DNA of 64,000 bases, from positions 1 to 64,000 of the forward strand of contig JAEWZN010000003.1 in assembly GCA_023395255.1 (NCBI GenBank). The letters run 5' to 3'. The translations under genes were made by a program, and so were the position numbers. Shown here one piece after another: positions 27,423-36,758 of the stretch. How positions within the stretch are numbered: the first letter of the stretch is position 1; every line of letters begins with the position of its first letter. This DNA is from Deferribacteres bacterium (lineage in GTDB: Bacteria; Chrysiogenota; Deferribacteres; Deferribacterales; Geovibrionaceae). The notes under the pieces were generated by a model, which worked only from the letters and a program-made list of their open reading frames with translations, was not told where the DNA came from and searched no databases.

Positions 27423-28526
27423 ATGCTTCCGTATATTCTGAAGAGGCTGGTTCTCGTGATCCCCACTCTGCTGGGGATCGTCACCATAAACTTTTTTCTT
27501 GTGCAGATGGCTCCCGGCGGGCCTATGGAAACCATGATAGCCCGCATGACCGGAGAAGAGGTCACAGCAGAGCAGCGCGCCCTCCGGCAGGATGATGATT
27601 CCTCCGGCATGAACTCCCTCAGTGAGGATTCATCCGCTGCCGAAATGTTCCGCGGCGGCGGCATATCCCCTGAGCTCATTGAGGAGTTGAAAAAGCTCTA
27701 CGGTTTCGACAGGCCGGTGCATGAGCGCTACCTCAAAATGCTGAAAGACTTTGTGATGTTCGAGTTCGGCGAGAGCTTTTTCCGTGATAAAAGCGTGATT
27801 GAACTGATAAAGGAAAAGCTTCCCGTTTCAGTTTCGCTGGGTGTGTGGACGACAATCCTTGTATATCTGATCAGTATTCCTCTGGGCATAAAAAAGGCTG
27901 TCCGCCACGGCAGCAGGTTTGATGTGTGGAGCTCGTTTGCTGTGATAATGGGGAGCGCGATCCCTGTGTTCCTGTTTGCCGTTCTCCTCATAATCTTCTT
28001 CGCGGGGGGTAATTATTTTGCGTGGTTCCCGCTGAGGGGGCTTGTGTCCGACGGGTTCGCAGATATGAGCCTGTGGGAGAAGGTTCTGGATTATCTCTGG
28101 CATATGTTCCTTCCCGTTGTTTCCATGCTGATAGGCGGTTTTGCCTCGCTGACCATGCTGACCAAAAACTCGTTTCTGGATGAAATAAACAGACAGTACG
28201 TAACCACCGCCAGAGCAAAGGGGTTAACGGAAAAGCGCATACTCTACGGCCATGTTTTCCGCAACTCCATGCTTATTGTCATATCCGGCTTTCCCGCCGC
28301 ATTCATATCAATGTTTTTCACAGGCTCCCTCCTCATAGAGGTTATATTCTCTCTGGACGGGCTGGGGCTTATGGGCTTTGAGGCCGCCATGAGCAGGGAT
28401 TATCCTGTGATGTTTTCAACGCTTTACATCTTCACGCTCATGGGGCTTGTGCTGGGCATAATCAGTGATATTACATACACTCTGGTTGACCCGCGCATCT
28501 CCTTCAAAGCGGCGGACAGGGGGTAA
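27423..28526 (+). CDS. yejB: Oligopeptide ABC permease YejB-like
   Basis: 367 aa. It is a DppB/OppB-type permease with a first membrane helix at the N-terminus, a periplasmic insert of about 70 residues typical of YejB, and five further helices. The EAA loop segment [21 protein letters not shown] is present. A GTG one codon earlier is also a possible start. It lies 3 bp after yejA. Confidence 0.92.
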   Translation: MLPYILKRLVLVIPTLLGIVTINFFLVQMAPGGPMETMIARMTGEEVTAEQRALRQDDDSSGMNSLSEDSSAAEMFRGGGISPELIEELKKLYGFDRPVHERYLKMLKDFVMFEFGESFFRDKSVIELIKEKLPVSVSLGVWTTILVYLISIPLGIKKAVRHGSRFDVWSSFAVIMGSAIPVFLFAVLLIIFFAGGNYFAWFPLRGLVSDGFADMSLWEKVLDYLWHMFLPVVSMLIGGFASLTMLTKNSFLDEINRQYVTTARAKGLTEKRILYGHVFRNSMLIVISGFPAAFISMFFTGSLLIEVIFSLDGLGLMGFEAAMSRDYPVMFSTLYIFTLMGLVLGIISDITYTLVDPRISFKAADRG

Positions 28527-28528
28527 CA

Positions 28529-29560
28529 ATGAGAATTTCGCCCCTTACCGAACGAAGGCTCAGGCGTTTCCGAGGCAACAGGCGGGCATGGTACTCGCTT
28601 ATCATGTTCTCCTTTCTGTTTCTGATGAGCCTCAGCGCGGAGATAATAGCCAATGATAAACCCCTTATAATGTCATACAGCGGAAAGCTGTATTTTCCGG
28701 TTCTGTTCACATATACAGAGAGCGAGTTCGGCGGTTTTTTCGATACCGAGGCGGACTACCGTGATCCGTTCATGCTGGAATCAATAGAGGAGAACGGCTG
28801 GGCAGTCTGGACACCGATACGCTACAGCTACGACACCATAAATTACGTCACCGATACACCTCCGCCTACACCGCCGTCCCTTGCCAACCCTCTGGGGCTT
28901 GACGATCAGGGGAGGGATGTTTTTGCGAGGCTTCTTTACGGTTTCCGGCTTTCCGTACTGTTCGGGTTCATGCTCACGCTTGTTACATCCGTAATAGGCG
29001 TGCTTGTGGGCGCTTTACAGGGGTACTACGGCGGAAAGGTGGATCTCTGGGGGCAGAGGTTCATGGAGGTATGGTCGGGCATTCCCATGCTGTATCTGCT
29101 TATTCTTGCCAGCAGCATGATCCGGCCTGGTTTCTGGTGGCTGCTTCTTTTGATGTCAGTCTTCGGGTGGATGAGCCTTGTGGGCGTGGTGCGGGCAGAG
29201 TTCCTCAAAGGGCGGGAGCTTGAATATGTACAGGCGGCGCGTGTTCTCGGCGTGCGGGACTCTGTCATAATGTTCCGCCACATACTTCCCAATGCCCTTG
29301 TTGCCGCCATGACATTCCTTCCGTTCATACTCAGCGGCTCCATAGGTGTGCTTACGTCCCTTGATTTCCTCGGTTTCGGCATGCCTCCGGGTTCGCCTTC
29401 CATAGGTGAACTGCTTGCGGCGGGCAAGTCGAACCTGCATGCCCCGTGGCTTGGTATTTCAGCTTTTGTGACGGTTTCGCTTATGCTGAGTCTGCTGGTT
29501 TTCATAGGGGAGGGGATGCGTGACGCTCTCGATCCCAGATACACAGGTAACAGAAAATGA
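28529..29560 (+). CDS. yejE: Oligopeptide ABC permease YejE-like
   Basis: 343 aa. The N-terminal RRLRRFRGNRRAWYS lead-in and a first helix are followed by the YejE-type periplasmic segment, PLGLDDQGRDVFARLLYG, and five membrane helices. The EAA loop QAARVLGVRDSVIMFRHILPNA contacts the ATPase. It forms the heterodimeric channel with YejB and overlaps the ATPase gene by 4 bp. Confidence 0.92.
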   Translation: MRISPLTERRLRRFRGNRRAWYSLIMFSFLFLMSLSAEIIANDKPLIMSYSGKLYFPVLFTYTESEFGGFFDTEADYRDPFMLESIEENGWAVWTPIRYSYDTINYVTDTPPPTPPSLANPLGLDDQGRDVFARLLYGFRLSVLFGFMLTLVTSVIGVLVGALQGYYGGKVDLWGQRFMEVWSGIPMLYLLILASSMIRPGFWWLLLLMSVFGWMSLVGVVRAEFLKGRELEYVQAARVLGVRDSVIMFRHILPNALVAAMTFLPFILSGSIGVLTSLDFLGFGMPPGSPSIGELLAAGKSNLHAPWLGISAFVTVSLMLSLLVFIGEGMRDALDPRYTGNRK

Positions 29561-31140
29561 CGGATAAACTCCTTGAAATAAAAAATCTGAAAGTAACATT
29601 CAATACGGAAGCGGGCAGGGTGGAGGCTGTAAAAAATTTCAGCTTTCACATGAACCAAGGTGAGACACTGGCTGTGGTAGGTGAGTCCGGCTCAGGGAAA
29701 TCTGTATGCGCTCAGAGCATAACAGGGCTGATGAAGCATGCCGGAGCGGTGATAGAAGACGGAAAGATAGTCTTTGACGGGCTCGAACTCACCGACGCGG
29801 ATGAAAACACCCTCCGCAGGGGCAGGGGTGGGGAGATAGGCTATATCTTTCAGGAGCCCATGGTTTCCCTTAACCCTCTGCATAATATAGAAAAACAGAT
29901 AACCGAACGCCTCTCCGCGGTGGAGGGGATGAACAGGGCGGATTCCGCACGGCGTGCTCTGGAGCTTCTGAACCTTGTCGGCATAAGAAACCCCGAAAAG
30001 CGTCTGGGAGACTTTCCGCACTGCTTTTCCGGTGGTGAAAGGCAGAGGATAATGATAGCCGCTGCTCTTGCCTCCAGCCCGAAGCTGCTGATAGCGGACG
30101 AACCCACTACGGCGCTTGATGTCACTGTGCAGAAGCAGATTCTGGATCTTCTGGCTGAGCTTAAGGCTAAGCTCAATATGTCTGTTCTGCTGATTACCCA
30201 TGACCTTGGCGTGGTGAGAGCCTACGCGGACAGAGTCGTGGTGGTCAAGGACGGGTACGTTGTGGAAAAGGGGAGCACGGAGAAAATTTTCCGCAGCCCC
30301 GAACACATATACACTGCTGAACTGGTGAGCAGAGGCGATGTGAAAATCAGTGAACCCGTAACAGCGGGAGACGTTGTGCTGAGTGCCGAAAATCTCTCAG
30401 TGATCTATAAAGGCAGGGCAAAATTCGGCAAAAAGAACGATGTGGCTGCGGTAAAATCTGTCTCCTTCTGCGTGAGAGAGGGGCAGAGCCTCGGTATAGT
30501 CGGTGAGTCCGGCTCCGGCAAAACATCAATAATGAAGGCTGTTTTGCGGCTTATACCGTCTTCCGGCAGGGTTATGTTTATGGACGGGGAGTTTTCCGCC
30601 CTTAAACCGGATGCGCTGAGAAACAGAAGGCGGCATATTCAGGCTGTGTTTCAGGACCCGTTCGGCAGTCTCAACCCAAGGATGACCGTGGGGATGATAG
30701 TGGCCGAAGGGCTCACTGCCCACGGTGAAAAGGACAGGGAGAAGACTGAGCAGGCCGCCCGCAGAGCTCTGGAGGATGTCGGGCTGCCTTCTGACGTGAT
30801 GAACCGCTATCCCCATGAGTTTTCAGGCGGTCAGCGCCAGAGGATAGCCATAGCAAGGGCTATTATACTCCGCCCGAAGCTTGTTATTTTTGATGAACCT
30901 ACCTCATCCCTTGACCGCAGTGTTCAGTTTCAGGTGATGGATCTTCTGGCAGGTTTGCAGAAAACCTATAATATGTCATATATTTTCATCAGCCACGACC
31001 TGCATCTGGTGCGTTCACTCTGTCACGGGGTTATAGTGATGAAAAACGGCGAAAAGGTTGAGGAAGGCCTGACAGAGGCTGTTCTGTCATCCCCTGTGAA
31101 TGAGTACACGAAGACACTGATAAACGCCGCTTTCATATAA
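29557..31140 (+). CDS. yejF: Dual-domain oligopeptide ABC ATPase YejF-like
   Basis: 527 aa with two complete ABC domains. Walker A is GESGSGKSV in the first half and GESGSGKTS in the second. The signature motifs are FSGGERQR and FSGGQRQR, and the Walker B segments end in ADEPTTALD and FDEPTSSLD. It powers the YejBE channel. It is the last gene of the 9361-31140 run; no T-rich terminator hairpin was seen in the 190 bp that follow. Confidence 0.94.
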   Translation: MTDKLLEIKNLKVTFNTEAGRVEAVKNFSFHMNQGETLAVVGESGSGKSVCAQSITGLMKHAGAVIEDGKIVFDGLELTDADENTLRRGRGGEIGYIFQEPMVSLNPLHNIEKQITERLSAVEGMNRADSARRALELLNLVGIRNPEKRLGDFPHCFSGGERQRIMIAAALASSPKLLIADEPTTALDVTVQKQILDLLAELKAKLNMSVLLITHDLGVVRAYADRVVVVKDGYVVEKGSTEKIFRSPEHIYTAELVSRGDVKISEPVTAGDVVLSAENLSVIYKGRAKFGKKNDVAAVKSVSFCVREGQSLGIVGESGSGKTSIMKAVLRLIPSSGRVMFMDGEFSALKPDALRNRRRHIQAVFQDPFGSLNPRMTVGMIVAEGLTAHGEKDREKTEQAARRALEDVGLPSDVMNRYPHEFSGGQRQRIAIARAIILRPKLVIFDEPTSSLDRSVQFQVMDLLAGLQKTYNMSYIFISHDLHLVRSLCHGVIVMKNGEKVEEGLTEAVLSSPVNEYTKTLINAAFI

Positions 31141-31257
31141 TTTAGACAACCGCAGTTGACAAAATTTATCAGATAACAATGTTTGATTTCCTTCACAAGC
31201 TTTACATCTCTTAATAGTGTTGATTTTAAAGGATAAAAATCCGCATAACCCGGAAAA

Positions 31258-31298
31258 TTGATCAAGATCAATTTATTCATACTAATCTAATATATTAT
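31258..31298 (+). promoter_or_regulatory. FNR-type anaerobic promoter of the nar operon
   Basis: TTGATCAAGATCAA at 31258-31271 is a perfect FNR consensus (TTGAT-N4-ATCAA). A -10-like TATATTAT lies at 31291-31298. The centre of the site is about 40 bp before the expected transcription start near 31303-31305, the class II arrangement of FNR-activated promoters. It precedes cytochrome c and narGHJI, which need anaerobic induction. Confidence 0.85.
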
Positions 31299-31300
31299 TT

Positions 31301-31321
31301 CTTTAGAACATAATTCTAAAG
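31301..31321 (+). repeat. Perfect inverted repeat overlapping the transcription start and ribosome site
   Basis: CTTTAGAA at 31301-31308 and TTCTAAAG at 31314-31321 with a 5-nt gap. The right arm overlaps the AAAGG ribosome site of the cytochrome gene. It could be an operator or a leader hairpin that hides the ribosome site. Confidence 0.6.
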
Positions 31322-31330
31322 GTGTGATTT

Positions 31331-31753
31331 ATGAGAAACGAGGTTATTTTTCTACTCGCCGCACTCATTGCGGTTTTCACGGCCTTTTCCCCTTCCCCTG
31401 TTCAGGCGGGTATCTTAACTGAATCATCAGGCAGGTCTCCTGCGTGTATTTCATGTCATTCCGTTTCGGCTATGGGGCTTGAGGGAGGCTATCTGGCATC
31501 CGATATAAGCGGGTTTGCAGAGGATTTCGGCGCAGAGGGAGCGGCTGATTTCCTGAAAAATATTCCCATTGAGGTTATGGCGGCGGCCTATGCCGCAAGA
31601 CCCCTCACCGACGGGGATATTGAGGAGCTGCTCAGGGATTTCGGAGGCGGAAAGCTGTTCGGTATTAATCATATTGCCGCTGGCGCAGTTTTGGCTTTAG
31701 TGCTGACGCTGTTTTTGCGGCTTGTGTTCCGCCGCAGAGGAGGCAGGGAATGA
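31331..31753 (+). CDS. Membrane-anchored monohaem cytochrome c of the nar operon
   Basis: 140 aa. A signal peptide (cleavage near VQA, residue 26) is followed by one haem c motif CISCH (C39, C42, H43), a short class-I-like domain ending in RPLTDGDIEELL, and a C-terminal membrane helix (about residues 112-132) with a basic tail. The haem therefore faces the periplasm, tethered to the inner membrane. It is the first gene after the FNR-type promoter and overlaps narG by 4 bp. It may carry electrons to or from NarI or another periplasmic partner. The sixth haem ligand is not certain. Confidence 0.82.
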   Translation: MRNEVIFLLAALIAVFTAFSPSPVQAGILTESSGRSPACISCHSVSAMGLEGGYLASDISGFAEDFGAEGAADFLKNIPIEVMAAAYAARPLTDGDIEELLRDFGGGKLFGINHIAAGAVLALVLTLFLRLVFRRRGGRE

Positions 31754-34700
31754 CTGTGAAAAAAACTGACCATATGAAGGATATACATAAACCCACGGAA
31801 AGGGCGGGCGAGGATTTCTACCTTGTGCGAAGCACCTATGACAAGGTGGTGAGAAGCACCCACGGGGTAAACTGCACCGGAAGCTGCAGCTGGAATATCT
31901 ACGTTAAAAACGGCATTGTCACCAATGAACTCCAGGCGGTGGACTACCCGCAGCTTGATCACGAAATCCCCAACTATGAGCCCAGAGGCTGTGCGAGGGG
32001 AGCATCATTCTCATGGTATCTCTACAGCCCTCTGAGGGTGAAATACCCTTATGTGCGGGGGAGGCTCCTTGACCTGTGGCTTAACGCCAAAAAACGCTTT
32101 GCAGACCCTGTCGCCGCGTGGGAATCAATAATGACGGACGAGGCGGCTAGAAAATCCTTTCAGCAGGCAAGGGGAAAGGGCGGCCTCAGGCGCACAGACT
32201 GGGACACTGTTCTTGACATCATTGCCGCATCAACAGTTTACACTGTCAAAAAATACGGCCCGGACAGGATAACAGGGTTCTCCCCGATCCCTGCCATGTC
32301 TCAGGTGAGCTATGCGGCAGGCGCAAGATTTCTGCAGCTCATAGGCGGTTCATGCCTCAGCTTTTACGACTGGTACTGCGACCTCCCTGCAGCCTCCCCG
32401 CAGATATGGGGCGAGCAGACTGACGTGTGTGAAAGTGCCGACTGGTACAACTCCATGTATACTGTGCTCATGGGCTCCAACGTCAGCATGACAAGAACCC
32501 CCGATGCCCACTTCCTTGCGGAATCAAGATACAAAGGCACAAAGGTTGTGGTGCTTTCGCCGGACTACAGTCAGGCGGTTAAGCATGCCGACCTCTGGGT
32601 TCCTTTAAAAAAAGGGCAGGACGCGGCATTCTGGCTTGCTGTCAACAACGTGATAATAAATGAGTTTTACAATAAAAAAGACACGCCGTACTTCACTGAG
32701 TATGTGAAAAAATACACCGACCTTCCTTTCCTCGTGAGGCTTGAGGAGACCAAAGACGGCTTTAAAGCTGGGAGGTATCTCCGCGCCTCGGACATTGACG
32801 CATTTGCGGGCGAGGAGAACGCGGCGTGGAAAATGCTCCTCATGGATGAGTCCACAGGGGCGCTCTACTCCCCCAAGGGAACCATAGGCTACAGATGGGC
32901 AAAGGAAAAGGGGAAATGGAATCTCGAAAGCACAGACGGCATAGAGGGGACGGAGCGTTCGCCCCGGCTCACTTTCAGTGATGCAGAGGTTGAACTCTGC
33001 ACGGATGGCTACGGCGCGGAGGGTGAATACACCCCCGTGAAAAGAAAGGCGGGAGCAAAAAAGATAAAAACCGTTCACGGTGATGTATATGTTGCCACCG
33101 TTTTTGACATACTCCGTGCCAGCCTCGGCGCGGGGGAAAACTATTACGAAAACGCCCCGTACACCCCCGCATGGCAGCAGCAGTTCACAGGCATAGAGCC
33201 GGAGACGGTTATTAAGGTTGCCCGTGAGTTCGCCGAAAACGCTGAGAAGACGGGCGGCCGTTCCATGATTATAATCGGAGCGGGCGTAAATCAATGGTAT
33301 CATTCAGACCTTTCGTACAGAGCAGCGATAATGGCGCTTATGCTCACCGGTTCCGTCGGGGTAAACGGCGGCGGACTTGCGCACTATGTCGGGCAGGAAA
33401 AGGTGGCGATGCTCTCCTCATGGTCGGCTCTCGCCATGGCAGGAGACTGGTGCAAGCCTCCGAGGCTCCAGAACGCTCCGTCTTTCTGGTACATCCACTC
33501 GGATCAGTTCAGGTATGAAGGTTCGGTATTCGACTACTTCGCTGTGCCCGATAAGGAGAAATTCAAAGAACAGCACTCTGCGGATTTCAATGCAAAAGCT
33601 GTCCGGCTGGGCTGGCTGCCTTTCTACCCGCAGTTCAGCGGAAGCTCCATAGACGCAGCGGAGGAGGTTCTCCGAGAGGCTGACGGAGACAAGGCAAAGG
33701 CGATGAAGATAACCGCCTCCAAGCTGAAAAAAGGGGAGATGAGGTTCGCTGTAGAGGAACCGGACAATCCTGAGAACTTTCCACGCGTGTGGTACATCTG
33801 GCGCGGAAACGCAATATCATCCAGCGCAAAAGGGCATGAATACTTCCTTAAGCATGTTCTCGGCACGGAACACTCAGTCCACGCGGAGGAGACAGGCTTC
33901 GGATTCGAGAACATAAAAGGCGCAAAGGGCGCGGAAGGAAAGGTCGATCTCATAGTGGATCTCAACTTCCGCATGGACACCTCTGCCGTTTATTCGGACA
34001 TAATTCTTCCCGCCGCCACATGGTATGAGAAGAATGACCTCAACACCAGCGACATGCACACCTTTGTGCACCCGCTGACTGAGGCTGTTGCGCCCCTTTG
34101 GGAATCCGCAGGCGACTGGGAGATCTTCCGCCGCATAGCCGAAAAATTTTCCGAAACGGCATCGGCGCATTTCCCGAAGCCCGTTTACGACCTTGTGGCG
34201 ACTCCCCTTGCCCACGATTCGCCGGACGAGATAGCTCAGGAAAATGTAACCGACTGGAAATACGGCCACGAAGACCCCATACCCGGCAAAACCATGCCTA
34301 AGCTTACCTTTGTGGAACGTGATTACAGAAAAATACACGAAAAATACATAACCCTCGGCAAAAGCATAAGGGAAAACGGCATAGGCGCCCACGGCGTTAG
34401 CTGGAACAGCAGAGAGGAATATGACGACCTGAAAAAGATCAACGGTTCAAGATATATGGAAGGGGAGGAGATGGCTGATGTGTCAACAGCACTGAAAGCC
34501 TCTTCCGCGATTCTCCGCCTTGCGCCGGAGGGGAATGGGCAGGTTTCACTGAAAGCGTTCCGGGATCTTGAAGCCAAGACAGGCAGGCCGCTCGCGCATC
34601 TTGTTGAGGGGTATGAACAGTATTCTGTTTCGTTTGACGAGATAACCCGCCAGCCCCGCAGGATAATCAACTCCCCCTGCTGGAGCGGCAAGATAGAAAA

Positions 34701-35331
34701 GGGGAGAACCTACGCCCCGTACACGCTCAATGTCGAGGATCTTGTGCCGTGGCGCACCCTCACGGGCAGGCAGCAGTTTTATCTGGATCATGAAATGTAC
34801 ATTCAGGCGGGGGAAAACCTCCCGGTTTACAAGCCTGAGCTGGATATGGAAATGCTGGGCGAAACGGAGGGCGGAGACGGGCTTGTGCTCAACCTCCTCA
34901 CCCCTCACGGAAAATGGAACATCCACAGCACATATTTTGACAATGAAAGGATGCTCACCCTCTCAAGGGGCGGCCAGTGCGTATGGCTCAGCGAGAAGGA
35001 CGCGGAAAAGGCGGGCATAACCGACAACGACTGGCTGGAGATGAGCAACAGAAACGGAAATGTGGTGTGCAGGGCAGTGGTCAGCGTGCGCATACCTGAG
35101 GGAATGTGCCTGATGTACCATGCGCCGGAACGCACCATAGATGTTCCCTTAAGCCCGTCAACAGGCAAAAGGGGCGGCGTGCACAACAGCCTCTCCCGTG
35201 TGCGGCTCAAACCCACCCTCATGGCGGGCGGCTACGGGCAGTTCACATACTATTTCAACTACTGGGGCCCCATTGGTGTAAACAGGGAAACCTTTGTGAA
35301 AATAAGAAAACTTAATGAAGTGAGGTACTGA
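31750..35331 (+). CDS. narG: Respiratory nitrate reductase alpha subunit
   Basis: 1193 aa. The N-terminal HGVNCTGSCSW gives the His/Cys ligands of the FS0 cluster (H38, C42, C46), with a further Cys in PRGCARGASF. SFYDWYCDLP contains the Mo-ligand aspartate (D207), and WGEQTDV follows as in E. coli NarG. There is no twin-arginine signal, so the active site is cytoplasmic and nitrate must be imported; narK is encoded in the same operon. It reduces nitrate to nitrite with electrons from NarH. Confidence 0.97.
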   Translation: MTVKKTDHMKDIHKPTERAGEDFYLVRSTYDKVVRSTHGVNCTGSCSWNIYVKNGIVTNELQAVDYPQLDHEIPNYEPRGCARGASFSWYLYSPLRVKYPYVRGRLLDLWLNAKKRFADPVAAWESIMTDEAARKSFQQARGKGGLRRTDWDTVLDIIAASTVYTVKKYGPDRITGFSPIPAMSQVSYAAGARFLQLIGGSCLSFYDWYCDLPAASPQIWGEQTDVCESADWYNSMYTVLMGSNVSMTRTPDAHFLAESRYKGTKVVVLSPDYSQAVKHADLWVPLKKGQDAAFWLAVNNVIINEFYNKKDTPYFTEYVKKYTDLPFLVRLEETKDGFKAGRYLRASDIDAFAGEENAAWKMLLMDESTGALYSPKGTIGYRWAKEKGKWNLESTDGIEGTERSPRLTFSDAEVELCTDGYGAEGEYTPVKRKAGAKKIKTVHGDVYVATVFDILRASLGAGENYYENAPYTPAWQQQFTGIEPETVIKVAREFAENAEKTGGRSMIIIGAGVNQWYHSDLSYRAAIMALMLTGSVGVNGGGLAHYVGQEKVAMLSSWSALAMAGDWCKPPRLQNAPSFWYIHSDQFRYEGSVFDYFAVPDKEKFKEQHSADFNAKAVRLGWLPFYPQFSGSSIDAAEEVLREADGDKAKAMKITASKLKKGEMRFAVEEPDNPENFPRVWYIWRGNAISSSAKGHEYFLKHVLGTEHSVHAEETGFGFENIKGAKGAEGKVDLIVDLNFRMDTSAVYSDIILPAATWYEKNDLNTSDMHTFVHPLTEAVAPLWESAGDWEIFRRIAEKFSETASAHFPKPVYDLVATPLAHDSPDEIAQENVTDWKYGHEDPIPGKTMPKLTFVERDYRKIHEKYITLGKSIRENGIGAHGVSWNSREEYDDLKKINGSRYMEGEEMADVSTALKASSAILRLAPEGNGQVSLKAFRDLEAKTGRPLAHLVEGYEQYSVSFDEITRQPRRIINSPCWSGKIEKGRTYAPYTLNVEDLVPWRTLTGRQQFYLDHEMYIQAGENLPVYKPELDMEMLGETEGGDGLVLNLLTPHGKWNIHSTYFDNERMLTLSRGGQCVWLSEKDAEKAGITDNDWLEMSNRNGNVVCRAVVSVRIPEGMCLMYHAPERTIDVPLSPSTGKRGGVHNSLSRVRLKPTLMAGGYGQFTYYFNYWGPIGVNRETFVKIRKLNEVRY

Positions 35332-35333
35332 TT

Positions 35334-36758
35334 ATGGATGTCAGGGCGCAACTTTCGATGGTTCTTCATCTTGATAAATGCATAGGCTGCCACACCTGCT
35401 CCGTCACCTGCAAGAACCTTTGGACAAACAGAAAAGGGACGGAATACATGTGGTGGAACAATGTTGAGACACGTCCCGGCACAGGCTATCCGAAAAACTG
35501 GGAGGATCAGGCAAAGTTCCGCGGCGGCTGGGAGATAAAGGACGGCTCCCCCGTGCTCAGGGCGGGCTCCAAATGGGGAATACTCTCACGTATTTTTCAT
35601 AATCCCGACCAGCCAGTGATGAAAGATTACTACGAGCCTTTCACATATGACTACGCCAATCTCACGGACGCTCCGGAAAGCTCGAACCAGCCCATAGCCA
35701 GAGCCAAATCCCGCGTAACGGGCGAAAGCATGAACATTGAGGCAGGCCCCAACTGGGACGATGACCTCGGCGGTTCAAAGAAATACGCGGCGAATGACCC
35801 CAACCTCACAGATGAGGACAGGGCGCTTTTCGGCGAGTTTGAGAAAATTTTTATGATGTATCTTCCCCGTCTGTGCAACCACTGCCTCAATCCGGCGTGC
35901 GCGGCTGCCTGCCCCTCCGGCTCAATCTATAAGCGGGGAGAGGACGGCATAGTCCTGAATGATCAGGAAAAATGCCGCGCGTGGCGCTACTGCGTCAGCG
36001 CATGCCCCTACAAAAAAATCTATTATAACTGGGACAGGGGCAAGTCGGAGAAGTGCATCTTCTGCTATCCGAAAAGCGAAAACGGCGAACCCTCCGCCTG
36101 CGCTCATTCATGCGTAGGGCGCATCCGCTACACTGGGGTTCTCCTTTACGATTACGACAGGCTCATTCAGGTTCTGGACGCGCCGGAGGAAAGCCTTGTT
36201 GATGCTCTGAGAAGCTGCATCCTCGACCCTTCCGATCCGGAGGTCAGAAAGAACGCGAAAAAGGCGGGCATAGAGCCGGACTGGATTCAGGCGGCGGAAA
36301 ATTCCCCTGTGTATGCCTTCGTGAAGGAGTTCGGGCTTGCCCTGCCGCTCCACCCGGAGTTCAGGACATTCCCCATGGTGTTTTATGTTCCTTCGCTCTC
36401 TCCTGTTCTGCGCAAGGCGGAAACGGATATGACAATGGAAAACTTCCGTATTCCCGTGAAGTATCTGGCTTCGGTTTTCACCGCAGGCAACGAAAAGGCT
36501 GTGGAGGATACGCTGAAAAAACTGCTGAGCATAAGGAGTTACATGCGCGGCAAGGGGTTTGATGACAATGAGCTTATGGAAAAGGGCATGTCGCTTTCCG
36601 GCTGGAACGGGCAGGAGCTCGAAAAGGCTTACAGGCTCACTTCCCTTGCCAATTTTGCGGGAAGATTCGTGATACCGAAAACCCGCAGAGAAAACGGCTG
36701 CTCGTACGAAATGCAGGGTGCAGAGGGGTTTTTGAACCATGGAAAAAACAAGCGCTGA
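35334..36758 (+). CDS. narH: Respiratory nitrate reductase beta subunit
   Basis: 474 aa iron-sulfur subunit. Motifs in order are CIGCHTCSVTCKNLW near the N-terminus, CNHCLNPACAAACP, CRAWRYCVSACPYKK and CIFCYP with a later CAHSCVG. The Trp in CRAW replaces a Cys and gives the family's [3Fe-4S] cluster. It passes electrons from the NarI haems to NarG and starts 2 bp after narG. Its end overlaps narJ by 20 bp. Confidence 0.97.
   Translation: MDVRAQLSMVLHLDKCIGCHTCSVTCKNLWTNRKGTEYMWWNNVETRPGTGYPKNWEDQAKFRGGWEIKDGSPVLRAGSKWGILSRIFHNPDQPVMKDYYEPFTYDYANLTDAPESSNQPIARAKSRVTGESMNIEAGPNWDDDLGGSKKYAANDPNLTDEDRALFGEFEKIFMMYLPRLCNHCLNPACAAACPSGSIYKRGEDGIVLNDQEKCRAWRYCVSACPYKKIYYNWDRGKSEKCIFCYPKSENGEPSACAHSCVGRIRYTGVLLYDYDRLIQVLDAPEESLVDALRSCILDPSDPEVRKNAKKAGIEPDWIQAAENSPVYAFVKEFGLALPLHPEFRTFPMVFYVPSLSPVLRKAETDMTMENFRIPVKYLASVFTAGNEKAVEDTLKKLLSIRSYMRGKGFDDNELMEKGMSLSGWNGQELEKAYRLTSLANFAGRFVIPKTRRENGCSYEMQGAEGFLNHGKNKR

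Noticed and set aside
36108..36740. Minus-strand reading frame of 210 codons opposite narH
   Set aside because: Shadow of narH, whose cysteine motifs are intact.
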